In this document: one piece after another, positions 23,049 through 33,505 of the stretch | Position numbering within the stretch: the first letter of the stretch is position 1 | Layout: each line of letters begins with the position of its first letter | Source of the DNA: Halichondria panicea | Taxonomy: Eukaryota > Porifera > Demospongiae > Suberitida > Halichondriidae | Direction of reading: 5' to 3' | Length of the DNA: 64,000 bases | Assembly (NCBI RefSeq): GCF_963675165.1 | Contig: NC_087391.1 | Location: 2,499,001 to 2,563,000, forward strand | Translations under genes and position numbers: made by a program | Notes under the pieces: model-generated | The model's input: the letters and a program-made list of their open reading frames with translations, nothing else | Database searches by the model: none | What the model was told of the DNA's origin: nothing

Positions 23049-23093
23049 AAAAAGCTATTGTTTTTGATGCTCTACGTAACCTTATACTTAATT

Positions 23094-23790
23094 AATACTC
23101 CTAGTTCCCCAGTTCTCTGGTTCTCTGGCACTCTCTTAGCTTCTCTGGTTCTCTGGTACTCTAGTGTCACAAAAACTCTAGTTCCCCAGTTCTCTGGTTC
23201 TCTCCAGTGTCACAAGTTCCCCAGTTCTCTGGTTCCTCTGGTACTCTTAGCGTCTCAAGATGGTAAGCTCTCCTAGTTCCCCAGTTCTCTGGTTCTCTGG
23301 TACTCTAGTGTCACAAAGACGGTAAGCTCTACTAGATCTAGTTCCCCAGTTCTCGGGTTCTCTGGTACTCTAGTGTCACAAAGATGGTAAGCTCTCCTAG
23401 TTCCCCAGTTCTCTGGTACTCTTAGCGTCTCAAGATGGTAAGCTCTCCTAGTTCCCCAGTTCTCTGGTTCTCTGGTACTCTAGTGTCACAAGCTCTACTA
23501 GATCTACTTCCCCAGTTCTCTGGTTCTCTGGTACTCTAGTGTCACAAAGATGGTAAGCTCTCCTAGTTCCCCAGTTCTCTGGTTCTTCTCAAGATGGTAA
23601 GCTCTCTGGTTCTCTAGTGTCTCTTAAAAGATGGTAAGCTCTCCTAGTTCCACAGTTCTCTGGTACTCTAGTGTCTCTCCTAGTTCCCTATTTCTCTGGC
23701 TCTCCAGTGTCTCTCAAAAAGCTCTTCTAGATCCCCAGTTCTCTGGTTCTCTAGTGTCTCTCATAGTTACACAGTGTCTCCTCAACAATA
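23094..23790. repeat. Minisatellite, unit ~57 bp
   Basis: About 10-12 imperfect units are built on CTAGTTCCCCAGTTCTCTGG, TTCTCTGGTACTCTAGTGTC and ACAAAGATGGTAAGCTCTC. Units vary by loss of the middle or end blocks. Most units contain ATGGTAAGC, a good match to a 5' splice site. Confidence 0.85.
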
Positions 23791-24033
23791 ATTATGGTAA
23801 GCTTTTCTATATATAGTAGATTACGTTCCCGAGTCTGATAGAGATAGCTTTAGATAGTTACTCTTCATATAATAATTATTGTGTTAATACTCCAAGTGCA
23901 CAACATCAAAATGGTATTAGCTAACTATAGTACAAAAAGAACAAACAAATGAATCTAAATCAGACCTCTCAGTAACATTCGCACAAGTCATGTGTAACCG
24001 CATTCGGAACATTCAATCCAGTCGACTGCAGTG

Positions 24034-25909
24034 TTAGTACTGTCTTCTGTTTCTCGAAAACACATGCCGCAGACGTTCACTGATAATTGTGAGATTTGCA
24101 CTCGTCCATTTTAATTGCTGTAGGTTTTGAGGTCGTTTTGAGGTCGTTTGATATGCGTTTCCTCTTTGTAGAATGGAACCTGGGTTGACATGGACTGTTT
24201 GTATTTGGTGCAATTCTTTTGCTGGTATTAGCTGTTGAACATTCATGCTGTTCATTACACCAACAGCGCTAGTGAGGTGTGATATTCCAGCTTGAAATGT
24301 TTCTTCATCACAGCCATCATCATCTAAAAACTGTTGAAGTTTATTTACAAGTCCTCTGTACTTAGTTTTGATGATCGTGTACACAGCATCTGCTCGTTGC
24401 AAAAAGCTTGTGAGTTCACCCACTTCAGTAATGAGATAGGTGGTAGTTGCTGTTGCACTTTTCATTTGGCAATGCACCGCATAGTCCACACAGGAACAAG
24501 TGTACGTGTGTACGCAGATTCCACACGAGGAACAGCGAAGCCTACAATTACATTCTTTGTCACTTAGCCGTAATGTGCACTTCGAGATTCCGAAGACACT
24601 TTCCACATTGCCTTCACTCTGCATTTTCACGGCAGACCGATGCGTCCGATTTAAATTTTGTATCCGATGCTCCCTTTTCGATCTTTGTCATCCTTTCAAA
24701 CACTTTGTCACGGGCAATTCGTAGCAATACAGAGAGCAGTTGATCCAGTCTACGATTATGTTTACCTTGAAGGTATACTACCTTAAGTAAGCGATGAAAA
24801 ACTTCAATTGACATGTTGGTGTTCGCCAGCAGTATGCTCACTGTTCAGATCGCGCTGAATAATACGTTTGAAAGTATTTGCCAAAAATCTCTGTATCTGA
24901 GTCAGAAAGCATCCAAGTAATAGCCTGTTGCATCGAAATTCTCTAACATTTAGTGATTGAAGTATAGTCCGCAGACAACAATACACATTTGCTTTCTTTT
25001 CACTGTTTGTTATGGCTGGAAGTTTTGCTCTCCATGCCTTATATCGACATGCCAGGCACATAGCAACTTCCTTGGCTGTGCTCCAAAAACTTGTTTCCAT
25101 GACGAAAAATACTGTTCAGCATCGTCCGTCATGAAATATTTTGTTTGAATTGGTCCAGTTCTTGCGAGCAATGATCTTAGAAATGCTTTCAGTACAGTAC
25201 CATCTTCTTTATTGCTCAACAGCCAACCCACAGGAATTCCTTCACCAAAATCGTCCAACACAAGTACCGTGACTAGTTTAAAGTCATAATGATTTGTTCC
25301 ATGCGTTGCATCCAGCTTATCTCCAAAAGCTTTCATTGTTTGAATCCCCAAGAGGAAGTCATTCTTCGCTAAAGATGTGTTGGTAGCACATTCTTGGCCC
25401 TGGGGTTTGAAAATAGTGACAGGGTCATATTCATGTTCTTGCAATTTCACAACTCTGTTGGTCATCTTTGTGTTTTTGAACACCCTCAATATTAAATTGT
25501 CGCTTAATATTAAATTGTCGCTTAATATTGACAACGTCTTGCCTGTTGATGATATGGAGCCGCGTAACAGACCCTTTCACATGTCTCGAATATTGTCGAA
25601 AATCTTCTCGATAGCCACTCCCTCTTGTAGTTGCCGGGCTATAAGCATTCGTGAGTCATCAGGAATTGGAAGATGACCCAAAGTGATGGTATGGTTATGA
25701 GTAGTGCAAAATTTCACTGTTACGTCGCCAGACAATACATCTTGCACAACTTTCATGTTTGCTGTGCAACAAAAACCGATTTTGCTTGTACCTTGCTCTT
25801 CTTTTACCTTCGTCCCACCACGATTACAATAATAGTACCATCTACGACTGGATTGTGATGATTGCATCGAGCACTGTTGAGTCAAGCTCAGTACTCTTTT
25901 TCCAATCAA
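24034..25909 (-). pseudogene. MULE (Mutator-like) transposase gene, frameshifted
   Basis: From right to left on the minus strand, 25577-25909 is a Cys/His N-terminal region (WYYYCNRGG, KFCTTHNHTI) of the FAR1/FLYWCH type. 25010-25450 is the MULE catalytic domain, with DATHGTNHYDFKLVTVLVLD (first Asp), MTDDAEQYFSSWKQVFG and LLCAWHVD. 24614-24841 is the MSIEVFHRLLKVVYLQGKHN region. 24500-24560 is a SWIM-type zinc motif, CxLRCSSCGICVHTYTCSC. An exact 18-bp duplication lies at about 25487-25522, in frame. Frame changes near 25430-25460, 25010-25100 and 24620-24800 break it. No terminal inverted repeats were identified. Confidence 0.75.
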
Positions 25910-26250
25910 GAAACTGGTTTAGCGACGAAAATGTCTGAGTGGAAATGTTGCATTCGATGTTGTGACTCTCAGCTCTATGCTTAATCAACAGATCAAGATT
26001 ACGAAATCTATAGAAAAAATTGAAGAGTAAAAATAATTATGACTGTCATTGTGGTTGATTGTACATCCTGATTAGACTAAAAGTAAATAATAATTATTAT
26101 ATAGTCTAAGATATAACCACCAAATACAATAGGGAAGTAGATCTAATATCAACCTCGACTATTATGGTTTAATAATTAATACTGCTTTGTTATGTAGATC
26201 TATAATTATTATAATTATTATTGTGACTAGATGTATAAGTTAACTATAAG
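25910..26250. other. No gene seen; AT-rich target region of Gypsy B
   Basis: Dense TAATTATTATAATTAT sequence. Confidence 0.4.
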
Positions 26251-26255
26251 TATAT

Positions 26256-26389
26256 TAGAGAACATTGACTTTATAGATAGGTAGTATTTACCTTATTTAA
26301 TCAGTGGTACTAATCATTGATTTACGTGAATATCTAATTCTGACTGAGTTTACAATACGTGAGCAAATAGGATTACTCCTTATTATTTA
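26256..26389 (+). repeat. Gypsy B 5' LTR
   Basis: 134 bp, TAGAGAACATTGAC ... CTTATTATTTA. It matches 31424-31557 without visible difference. The ends are TA...TA rather than TG...CA; they were chosen because they leave a perfect TATAT duplication. Confidence 0.85.
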
Positions 26390-26406
26390 TGATTAGTACA
26401 ACTCAC

Positions 26407-27834
26407 TAAATCAAGAGGAACGATCTTCCTACTATCCCTGAAGCAAGAAGCTGTTACAAAAGGCCAAGAAGAACTATACCCAAACAGAGAGCACCACCAC
26501 GTGGTCCCCTGGTTAAATGCCCAATAGAAGGCTGTGAGTATGAGACCCCTGATGTGGAACCAATAATTGCAGCTGCACTCATCACAACCCACTCAACCAG
26601 CCACCGGGCACCTGATAGACCAACACAGGCAGCAAGAGTCGAACAGGTGAAAAGGCCATGTATTTCATCAGCTGGCACGACCGAGGACTGGCACTACTTC
26701 AAGTCGAGATGGAATGACTATGCACGAGCGACTAGGTTGGAAGGCACTGACAAGGTCATCCAACTACTGGAGTGTTGTGATGACCAGCTTCGCAAGGACC
26801 TCACCAGAAATGCAGGAGGCTCCCTCACCAGAATGACAGAAGATGAAGTATTTGCAGCCATGAAGAAGCTAGCAGTAAGAGAGGAGAACACTATGATAGC
26901 GAGGGTAACCCTCCATAACATGAGGCAAGATCGAGACGAACCCATACGGGCCTACGGGGCCAGATTGAGAGGACAAGCCAGTATTTGTAAGTTCACACAC
27001 AAATGTACTGGATGTGACGCTGACGTAGAAGCTGTACTCAGAGACGTGCTCTGCAGAGGCCTAGAAGACACGGATATCCAAATGGACTTGTTGGGAGACA
27101 GCAACCAAGAGATGACGTCAGAGCAGATCCTCAAATTCATCGAGGCAAAGGAAGCAGGCAAACGATCGGCATCCCGCCTGCTACTACCACAAGCCACTGA
27201 TGCAGTGGCGGGCAGTTCATACAGAAAGCAGAAAAGACCGCCAATCAAGGAACCACTGCCAAAACACCAGGATACCTGCACATACTGTGGGACCAAGGGG
27301 CACGGGAGAAACCCCCCAACAAGGATCAGGCAAACCGAATGCCCAGCCTATGGCACCAAGTGCAACCACTGTGACAAAGATCACCACTTCGAAAAGGTGT
27401 GTAGAGTCAAGAACGGCACAAAGACGACCGAACACGGAGATGCAATTTTCGATACACTATGTGGGCTGTCCTCAACGGACAACTCTAACTCTACGCCCCT
27501 GGACCACCACATCTTCAATCAGTTCACCAAGGGGTGGTTACGGAGACAATCCAAGCCACAACCATTTGTTAGGCTACAGATGAGCGTTGAAAGAGAGGAC
27601 TACAACCACTTTGGGTTCACCCTCAAAAATCCAAGACAGCAATCGTTTGTCAGCGCCCTGGCCGACACGGGCTGCCAAAGCTGCTTGGCAGGACTCAAAA
27701 TTGTGAAGAAACTGGGACTATCCACAAAGGATCTCATTCCCGTCGCTCTCAAGATGCATGCAGCAGACAACCATGATATACGCATCCTCGGTGCCACCAT
27801 ACTCAGACTATCAGGGACTATCAGGGACCAATGA
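26407..27834 (+). pseudogene. Gypsy B gag-protease ORF
   Basis: The frame is open from about 26407 to 27834. Gag homology runs from KCPIEGCEYETPDVEP through DWHYFKSRWNDYARATR and AKEAGKRSASRLL. Two zinc-binding segments follow: CTYCGTKGHGRN, whose last Cys is displaced to ECPAYGTKC, and CNHCDKDHHFEKVC. The protease active site ALADTGCQSCLAG lies near 27655-27690 (DTGC, where DTGA/S is usual). No in-frame ATG precedes the gag homology, whereas Gypsy A has one at the matching place. The frame ends because GACTATCAGG is tandemly duplicated at about 27805-27826. Confidence 0.85.
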
Positions 27835-28673
27835 CAAAGGATCGACCAGGCAGATGGTGTATGTGACCAGCAACACAGACAAGCTATTCCTCAGCAGGGA
27901 AGCTTGCACAGACCTAGGGATAATCTCCAACAAATTCCCAGCCATTGACAGCGTCGGACACCCCAATGTGTGCCACTATCACGCCTCAACCACAAGACTG
28001 CCAAGACTGCCAATGCCCCAAACGGACCCAACCACCCCCTATCCCCACTGCCTTGCCACACCCTGCAACAGCAACCAATCGGGATAAACTCGAAAAATAC
28101 CTCCTCGATCGCTACAAGTCCAGCACCTTTAATGTCTGCGAACATCAAACACTTCCCCTCATGGAAGGCCTGCCAATGAGGCTAATGATAGACCCACATG
28201 CCACCCCAACTGCCCATCATTCACCAATACCAGTACCCCTCCACTGGCAGGATGAAGTTAAAGCTGGCCTAGACAGAGACGTGAGATTGGGAGTCGTACC
28301 AATTGGAGACCCGATAACATGGTGCCATCGTATGGTCATCTGTGCCAAGAAAACTGGAAAACCTCGAAGGACCATTGACTTCCAAGCCCTCAACCTCCAC
28401 GCCACCAGGGAAACACATCATACCCAGTCGCCATTCCATCAAGCACGGTCAGTTCCCCAAGGGAAGAAAAAAACCGTCTTTGACGCATGGAATGGCTACC
28501 ACAGTGTACCTTTTCACCCTGAAGACAAACACTACACCACGTTTATCACCCCATGGGGTCGTTACAGGTACTGTACAGCACCACAAGGATACATCGCTTC
28601 CGGCGACGGTTACACCAGGAGATACGATGAAATCACCTCACTTGTCCCCAATAAAACGAAGTGTGTGGACGAT
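27835..28673 (+). pseudogene. Gypsy B protease end and reverse transcriptase
   Basis: After the duplication the protease continues in frame 2 (RQMVYVTSNTDKLFLSREAC). A shift near 27980 leads to the RT in frame 3: LPLMEGLPMRLMIDP, KAGLDRDVRLGVV, TWCHRMVICAKKTGKPRRTI, KTVFDAWNGYHSVPFHP and GRYRYCTAPQGYIASGDGYT. The catalytic box reads KCVDDT (28659-28676), so the usual Tyr/Phe of the xxDD motif is Cys. About 8-10 bases are lost just after it, which shifts the frame. Confidence 0.85.
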
Positions 28674-29979
28674 ACCCGGCAGACAATATCGAAGAAAGCT
28701 TTTTCCAAGCATGCAATTGGCTGGACGTCTGTGGCAAACATGGTATCCCAGACAAATTCCGATTCGCCCAAGACGAAGTAGAATTCGCAGGATTTGAGAT
28801 AACGAATGACACGGTGAAGCCATGCAAAAAGTACGTCAGAGCCATCTCAGAGTTTCCCATCCCACAAAACCTAACGGACGTAAGATCTTGGTTCGGGTTA
28901 GTGATCGTACGCATTCAGCATGACTGTCTCCCCTTCAGAGACCTACTCAAAGCCAACAACAAATTCCAGTGGGACGATACACTCCAACAGGCGTGACAAT
29001 CATCGTAGAGATCCACAACGGGGTGACCATATTTGACAAAACTAAACCAACATGTCTTGCTACCGATTGGTCAAAAAATGGCATTGGCTACTGGTTGTTC
29101 CAAAAACACTGTTCCTGCCCCTCAAACGACCTCTTCTGCTGCACAACCGGTTGGAAGATAACCCTAGTGGGCAGCAGATTCACGCACGCAGCCGAATCCA
29201 GATATGACCCAATTGAAGGTGAAGCACTGGCAGTCGCAGATGCCCTTGACAAATCACGACACTTCGTCCTGGGCTGCAACAACCTAACCATTGCCGTAGA
29301 CCACAGACCACTATTGAAGATATTCGGAGACAGGTCCCTAGACCAAATCAGTAACACCAGATTGAGAAATCTCAAAGAAAAGACCCTGCGATATCGGTTC
29401 AAAATGGCTCACATCCCTGGCGTCAAAAACAGGGCCCCAGATACACTCTCAAGACACCCCACAGGAGACCAAAATCCACCCAAAATGGTCCTTCACGATG
29501 ACATTCACGGCATACAAGATGGCACCACTGCCCCTACCCTGCACATCCCAACACAACTAATGGCTGGCATATGCACAGAGGACCAGCTGCACTCCAAAGA
29601 GGTGGAAAACGAACTTCAAGAATCCTTCATATCCTCCCTACACTTGACACACACAGTCAACTGGGAAAAAGTCCAAATCGCTACATCCTCCGACGAACAC
29701 ATGCTGCTCCTCCTCTCTATCATAGAAGATGGCATCCCTGAACAAAGACACCAACTACCAGCTGAAATCAGAGAATACCACCAATTCAGAAAACACCTCT
29801 ACAGTACAGACGGTGTCGTCATCTACAAGGATAGAATTGTCATCCCACCTTCACTCAGACCAGTGTGTCTGTCTGCCTTACATGCAGCCCATCAGGGGAC
29901 ATCAGCCATGACATCGAAGGCAGAAGCCTCAATCTTCTGGCCTGGAATCACAAGCGACATTCAAGCCACCAGGCAATAG
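28661..29979 (+). pseudogene. Gypsy B RT thumb, RNase H and integrase N-terminus
   Basis: 28661-28996 carries ADNIEESFFQACNWLDVCGK, VEFAGFEITNDTVKPC and LTDVRSWFGLV. Deletions follow near 28900 and 28965. From 28969 a 336-codon frame gives RNase H (KPTCLATDWSKNGIGYWLFQ, ESRYDPIEGEALAVADALDK, AVDHRPLLKIFGD), a linker and the integrase start (LSALHAAHQGTSAMTSKAEA, SIFWPGITSDIQATRQ). It then stops at 29979. Compared with Gypsy A (ANCSHCNKMAPSQ), the CxxC zinc ligands are deleted exactly at this point. Confidence 0.85.
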
Positions 29980-29980
29980 G

Positions 29981-30753
29981 ATGGCCCCATCACAAGCGGC
30001 ATTACGACCAACGTCACCAATGCTTTCAGTCTACCCCTTCCAATGCATATGTGCAGACTACTTCCATTACCAAGGCTGCAATTACATTGTAATTATCGAT
30101 CAATACTCCAACTGGCCCATTGTGGAAAGGGCCAAGGATGGAGCCACAGGACTCATCAACGTCCTACGACACACGTTCGCCACATATGGCATACCAGACG
30201 AACTCTCTTCTGATGGCGGACCGGAATTCATTGCCCACACCACCAGGCAATTCCTGCACACCTGGGGAGTCCACCACCGCCTGAGCTCCGTCGCATACCC
30301 ACACAGTAACTGTAGAGCTGAAGTAGGAGTCAAAACCATCAAGAGGCTAATCACTGGTAATGTTGGAAAAGATGGTGCGATCACTATTGATGCATTCCAG
30401 CAGGCCATACTTCAATACAGGAACACACCCGACCCCGCCACAAAGCTCTCCCCAGCCATGTGCATCTTTGGAAGGCCAACGAAGGATCTCATCCCAATCT
30501 TACCCGGAAAATATCGCCCACAATCCACTTGGAGGGATACTCTCAATCTTAGGGAAGAGGCCCTTAGAAAGCGGCATCTGATACAACAGGAAAAATGGAG
30601 CGAGCATACCAAACCCCTGACCCCATTACGTGTAGGAGACACCGTCAGGATCCAAAACCAAACAGGCCACCATCCAACCAAATGGGATCGTACTGGCATT
30701 GTCATAGAAGTGCGCCAATTCCACCAATACCTAATTCGCATTGATGGATCAGG
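29981..30753 (+). pseudogene. Gypsy B integrase catalytic core
   Basis: The frame opens MAPSQAALRPTSP immediately after the zinc-finger deletion. The catalytic Asp residues are in ICADYFHYQG and ELSSDGGPEF and the Glu in SNCRAEVGVKT. By count these are residues 26, 78 and 114 of this frame, giving the canonical D-35-E spacing. LQYRNTPDPATKLSPAMCIF and DTVRIQNQTGHHPTKWDRTG follow. The frame ends in the MITE. Confidence 0.88.
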
Positions 30754-31072
30754 CTAGTTGGGCGGAGCCCGACCGTCCCTGACGGGAGGTCGGGTTGCAA
30801 GCCTATCTGGAATTTGTTCTGCGCATTATGTAGTACTGCTATGAATATTATTATTCTCAAGTGGGTGTTAACCGACTTGATGACGTGTAAACCACAGGAT
30901 GGCACAGCAATACTGCATGCGGTTTTGCAACTAGATACAAGCGGAAGTGTAACCAAGCCACGTGAAAAATGCTGCAATCTGATAGGGCGCCACTATAGTG
31001 GCGCTAGAACAAATCCCAGATAGGCTTGCAACCCGACCTCCCGTCAGGGACGGTCGGGCTCCGCCCAACTAG
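30754..31072. mobile_element. 319-bp MITE with perfect ~57-bp terminal inverted repeats
   Basis: The ends are CTAGTTGGGCGGAGCCCGAC and its reverse complement. The inverted repeats are perfect for about 57 bp and extend to about 66 bp with one mismatch. The element is flanked by GATCAGG on both sides (30747-30753 and 31073-31079). It interrupts the Gypsy B pol C-terminus, and the reading frame continues after the second GATCAGG. The interior is non-coding. The terminal repeats contain their own nested palindromes (GGGCGGAGCCC, CCGTCCCTGACGG). Confidence 0.95.
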
Positions 31073-31079
31073 GATCAGG

Positions 31080-31452
31080 CCTCAGGAACAGAAAGTTCGT
31101 GCGGAAAATAACACCGGTTCATCAGCCAGCAATTCAACGCTCCATCCTAGATGACCTCGCCCATGTACCTTTCAGCACTACCACACCACCCACTCAACCC
31201 CCTTCTCCATCATCAGACAAGACTCCGCCTGGGACAGCAGAGGACCGTGTCACACCAGCGGATCCCAACCCACCTGCAGATCCCACTCCACCACCTGCAG
31301 CTGAACCCCCTCCACCACTCAGCCCCATTCCACTCCCCGCCCCTTTAAGACGATCCACGAGAGTGATGAAACCTCGTACATGGAAAGCCTTTAAGTCCCC
31401 CTGGTTAAAGTCTTGGGAGGAGATAGAGAACATTGACTTTATAGATAGGTAG
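31080..31452 (+). pseudogene. Gypsy B pol C-terminal tail
   Basis: After the MITE the frame reads RNRKFVRKITPVHQPAIQRS. A long proline/threonine-rich linker follows (about residues 30-100). PLRRSTRVMKPRTWKA is the basic end motif shared with Gypsy A, C and D (RRSTR). The frame runs 29 bases into the 3' LTR before its stop. Confidence 0.8.
31415..31423 (+). other. Gypsy B polypurine tract
   Basis: GGGAGGAGA lies immediately upstream of the 3' LTR, where plus-strand priming would start. Gypsy A has AAGGGAGA at the matching place. Confidence 0.7.
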
Positions 31453-31557
31453 TATTTACCTTATTTAATCAGTGGTACTAATCATTGATTTACGTGAATA
31501 TCTAATTCTGACTGAGTTTACAATACGTGAGCAAATAGGATTACTCCTTATTATTTA
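31424..31557 (+). repeat. Gypsy B 3' LTR
   Basis: 134 bp, no visible difference from the 5' LTR. Followed by the TATAT duplication. Confidence 0.85.
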
Positions 31558-31589
31558 TATATGACGTATAAATCTATAATAATTGTTAT

Positions 31590-31610
31590 GGTTAGGGTTA
31601 GGGTTAGGGT
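31590..31610 (+). repeat. Short interstitial telomere-like (TTAGGG) tract
   Basis: About three and a half GGTTAG/TTAGGG units lie 28 bp after the Gypsy B target duplication. TTAGGG is the common metazoan telomere unit. A degenerate CCCTAACCTTAACCTTAACC tract occurs at 48443-48463. Confidence 0.75.
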
Positions 31611-32149
31611 TTACAGTGTAAAAGTTTATTGCAGCACTAGTCTGCACCGTACCCGCACCCAGACCCATGAATGTGTTACATTGTACCATACCAAGAGTAG
31701 CTTGATTGTGCTTACTCTGTCATACATAATTATACAGATTCTGTGGTTAGGAGAAAATAATGTTGATAGCGTACAGAAATGTCATGCTACATAACTTAAC
31801 ATGATAACCGTTTCTTTCCCATGACTCTACAGTTGCTATAGATCGGTATCATGCATGCACATACAATCTTGTGATTAACCGTAACCAATTAATATACAGA
31901 CGTGCTCAGCGAGTATGGCAGTCTAAATGGCAGTCAATCTGGAAGTCGCTACAGGACTGTGATTGTGAGAAGTACAATCATAATAATCAAGGATGTCCAG
32001 TGAGAAATACTCTCTCTTAGATGGTGTCATGTAAAATACAGAGGAGAGCAACTTTGCAGTGTAAAGATTAAACTGCAAGATTGTGGTGGTCACTGATGTC
32101 CTTGGAGGGGATGAACAGTAAGTATTGTATTACACGATTTTATTGATAA
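31611..32149. other. No clear gene; possible upstream exons
   Basis: The stretch 31905-31985 (RAQRVWQSKWQSIWKSLQ-like) is open and could be an upstream exon of the P-loop gene, but splice sites were not fixed. Confidence 0.25.
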
Positions 32150-33505
32150 ATGGTTTGTGGTACTACAATTGTGGCTGTTGGCACACTGAGATGGTATATG
32201 ACATCATGTATTGCTATTATTATGGTTTTTAACACTGGTTTTGTGGTTCATGCGCAATGCTTTTTCACGATGAAAGATGTAAAGAGTACTACAGCATTCG
32301 TCCAGGCTCTCAATGAATCCATGGAGTCTGGTTCTCTCATGTGCCAACTGTATAGTGCTGAGCTTAGCAAGCTGTTGATGAACATGACAAACAGCTTTTG
32401 CAGAGAACAGCTACGCCAAGAGATTCCAAAAGTACAGTACATCAAGAAAGCAGCTTTTTGTCTGAGAAAACAGCCTGATTCTGATATATGGGTCTTGAAC
32501 GACAAGATTCAGCTGACCGGATCTGGGATTAAGGTGGCTCAAGAAGAATCTCAATTCATTTGGCTGGAATCGGAAACAGGAAACTGCCTCCAGCAAGTGA
32601 TGCCGCCCTTGTTCCAGAGAAGATGACCGCCCAAAACGCACTAGACAACACTCTTGTGTGCCTCAAGCAGGCTGTTAACAACAACTATGTGCCTGCATTC
32701 ATGTTGATTGCTAGTGCAGGATTGGCCATGCACTATGAGACATCACTGTATGGAATGTGTCCCGCTGTGGGACCAAAGAATACTGGCAAAAGTACAGCTG
32801 CTAAATCTGCTCTCGCCCTGTTAGGCACTCCACAGTTTTTTGTGAGGGATTTTACGGCCACACAGACGTCAGCACTCAACAGCAGAAAAACATTTCCCTC
32901 AATTACATTGGAAAGGTGAAATCCATGATTGACAACTCATTCAATGCTGGTGCAAGATGCACTCACTACCGTTGCAAGGTCTGTGGGAATAGTCACCATC
33001 AACACGGATAGACTGCGAGCTCACTGCAGTAATTTCAAGTGAGTTTATACTTGTATTGTAATAGAGTATGAAACTTACTGTACAGGGGCAGATCCAGGAA
33101 AAATGAAACGGGGGGGCTAGTAGAAAGGGGCGAAGCCCCGTACGAAATTTTTTGCTTTTTACAATTTGCTCACAATTTGACCTTTGAACTTTCATATGAA
33201 TACTGAATACGAAAAAGTTAATACAAAAAACTCAACAAAGGATTGTATACTGTAGATGATACATGTACATTCATGTACTCTTGGTACATTAAAATTAATG
33301 ACAATGACTACCGAGAGTGAGAGGAGGTAAGGCTGCTTCCTTGCAACTAGCTGAAACAGTCTGAGATCTGCTCCATCCATGTTGCAGCTCAGCAGCATGC
33401 ACAATAGCCTCCTTCACAAGGCCTAGGAAGAGAGGCCTGGGATAGACAAGGAGCTGACTCAGCAACAGCAATAGTTGACCTATGCACTTTAAATTAGTAT
33501 GTAAG

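Larger units (their letters stand above)
26256..31557 (+). mobile_element. Gypsy B: young Ty3/gypsy element, CVDD-type RT, with coding lesions
   Basis: Two 134-bp LTRs (identical by eye) flank a full gag-pol complement, and TATAT flanks the element on both sides (26251-26255, 31558-31562). It is the same family as Gypsy A but far better preserved. Coding is broken by a 10-bp tandem duplication after the protease, small deletions in RT/RNase H and the integrase zinc finger, and a 319-bp MITE. Removing the MITE and one 7-bp repeat brings the pol C-terminus back into frame. Confidence 0.92.
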
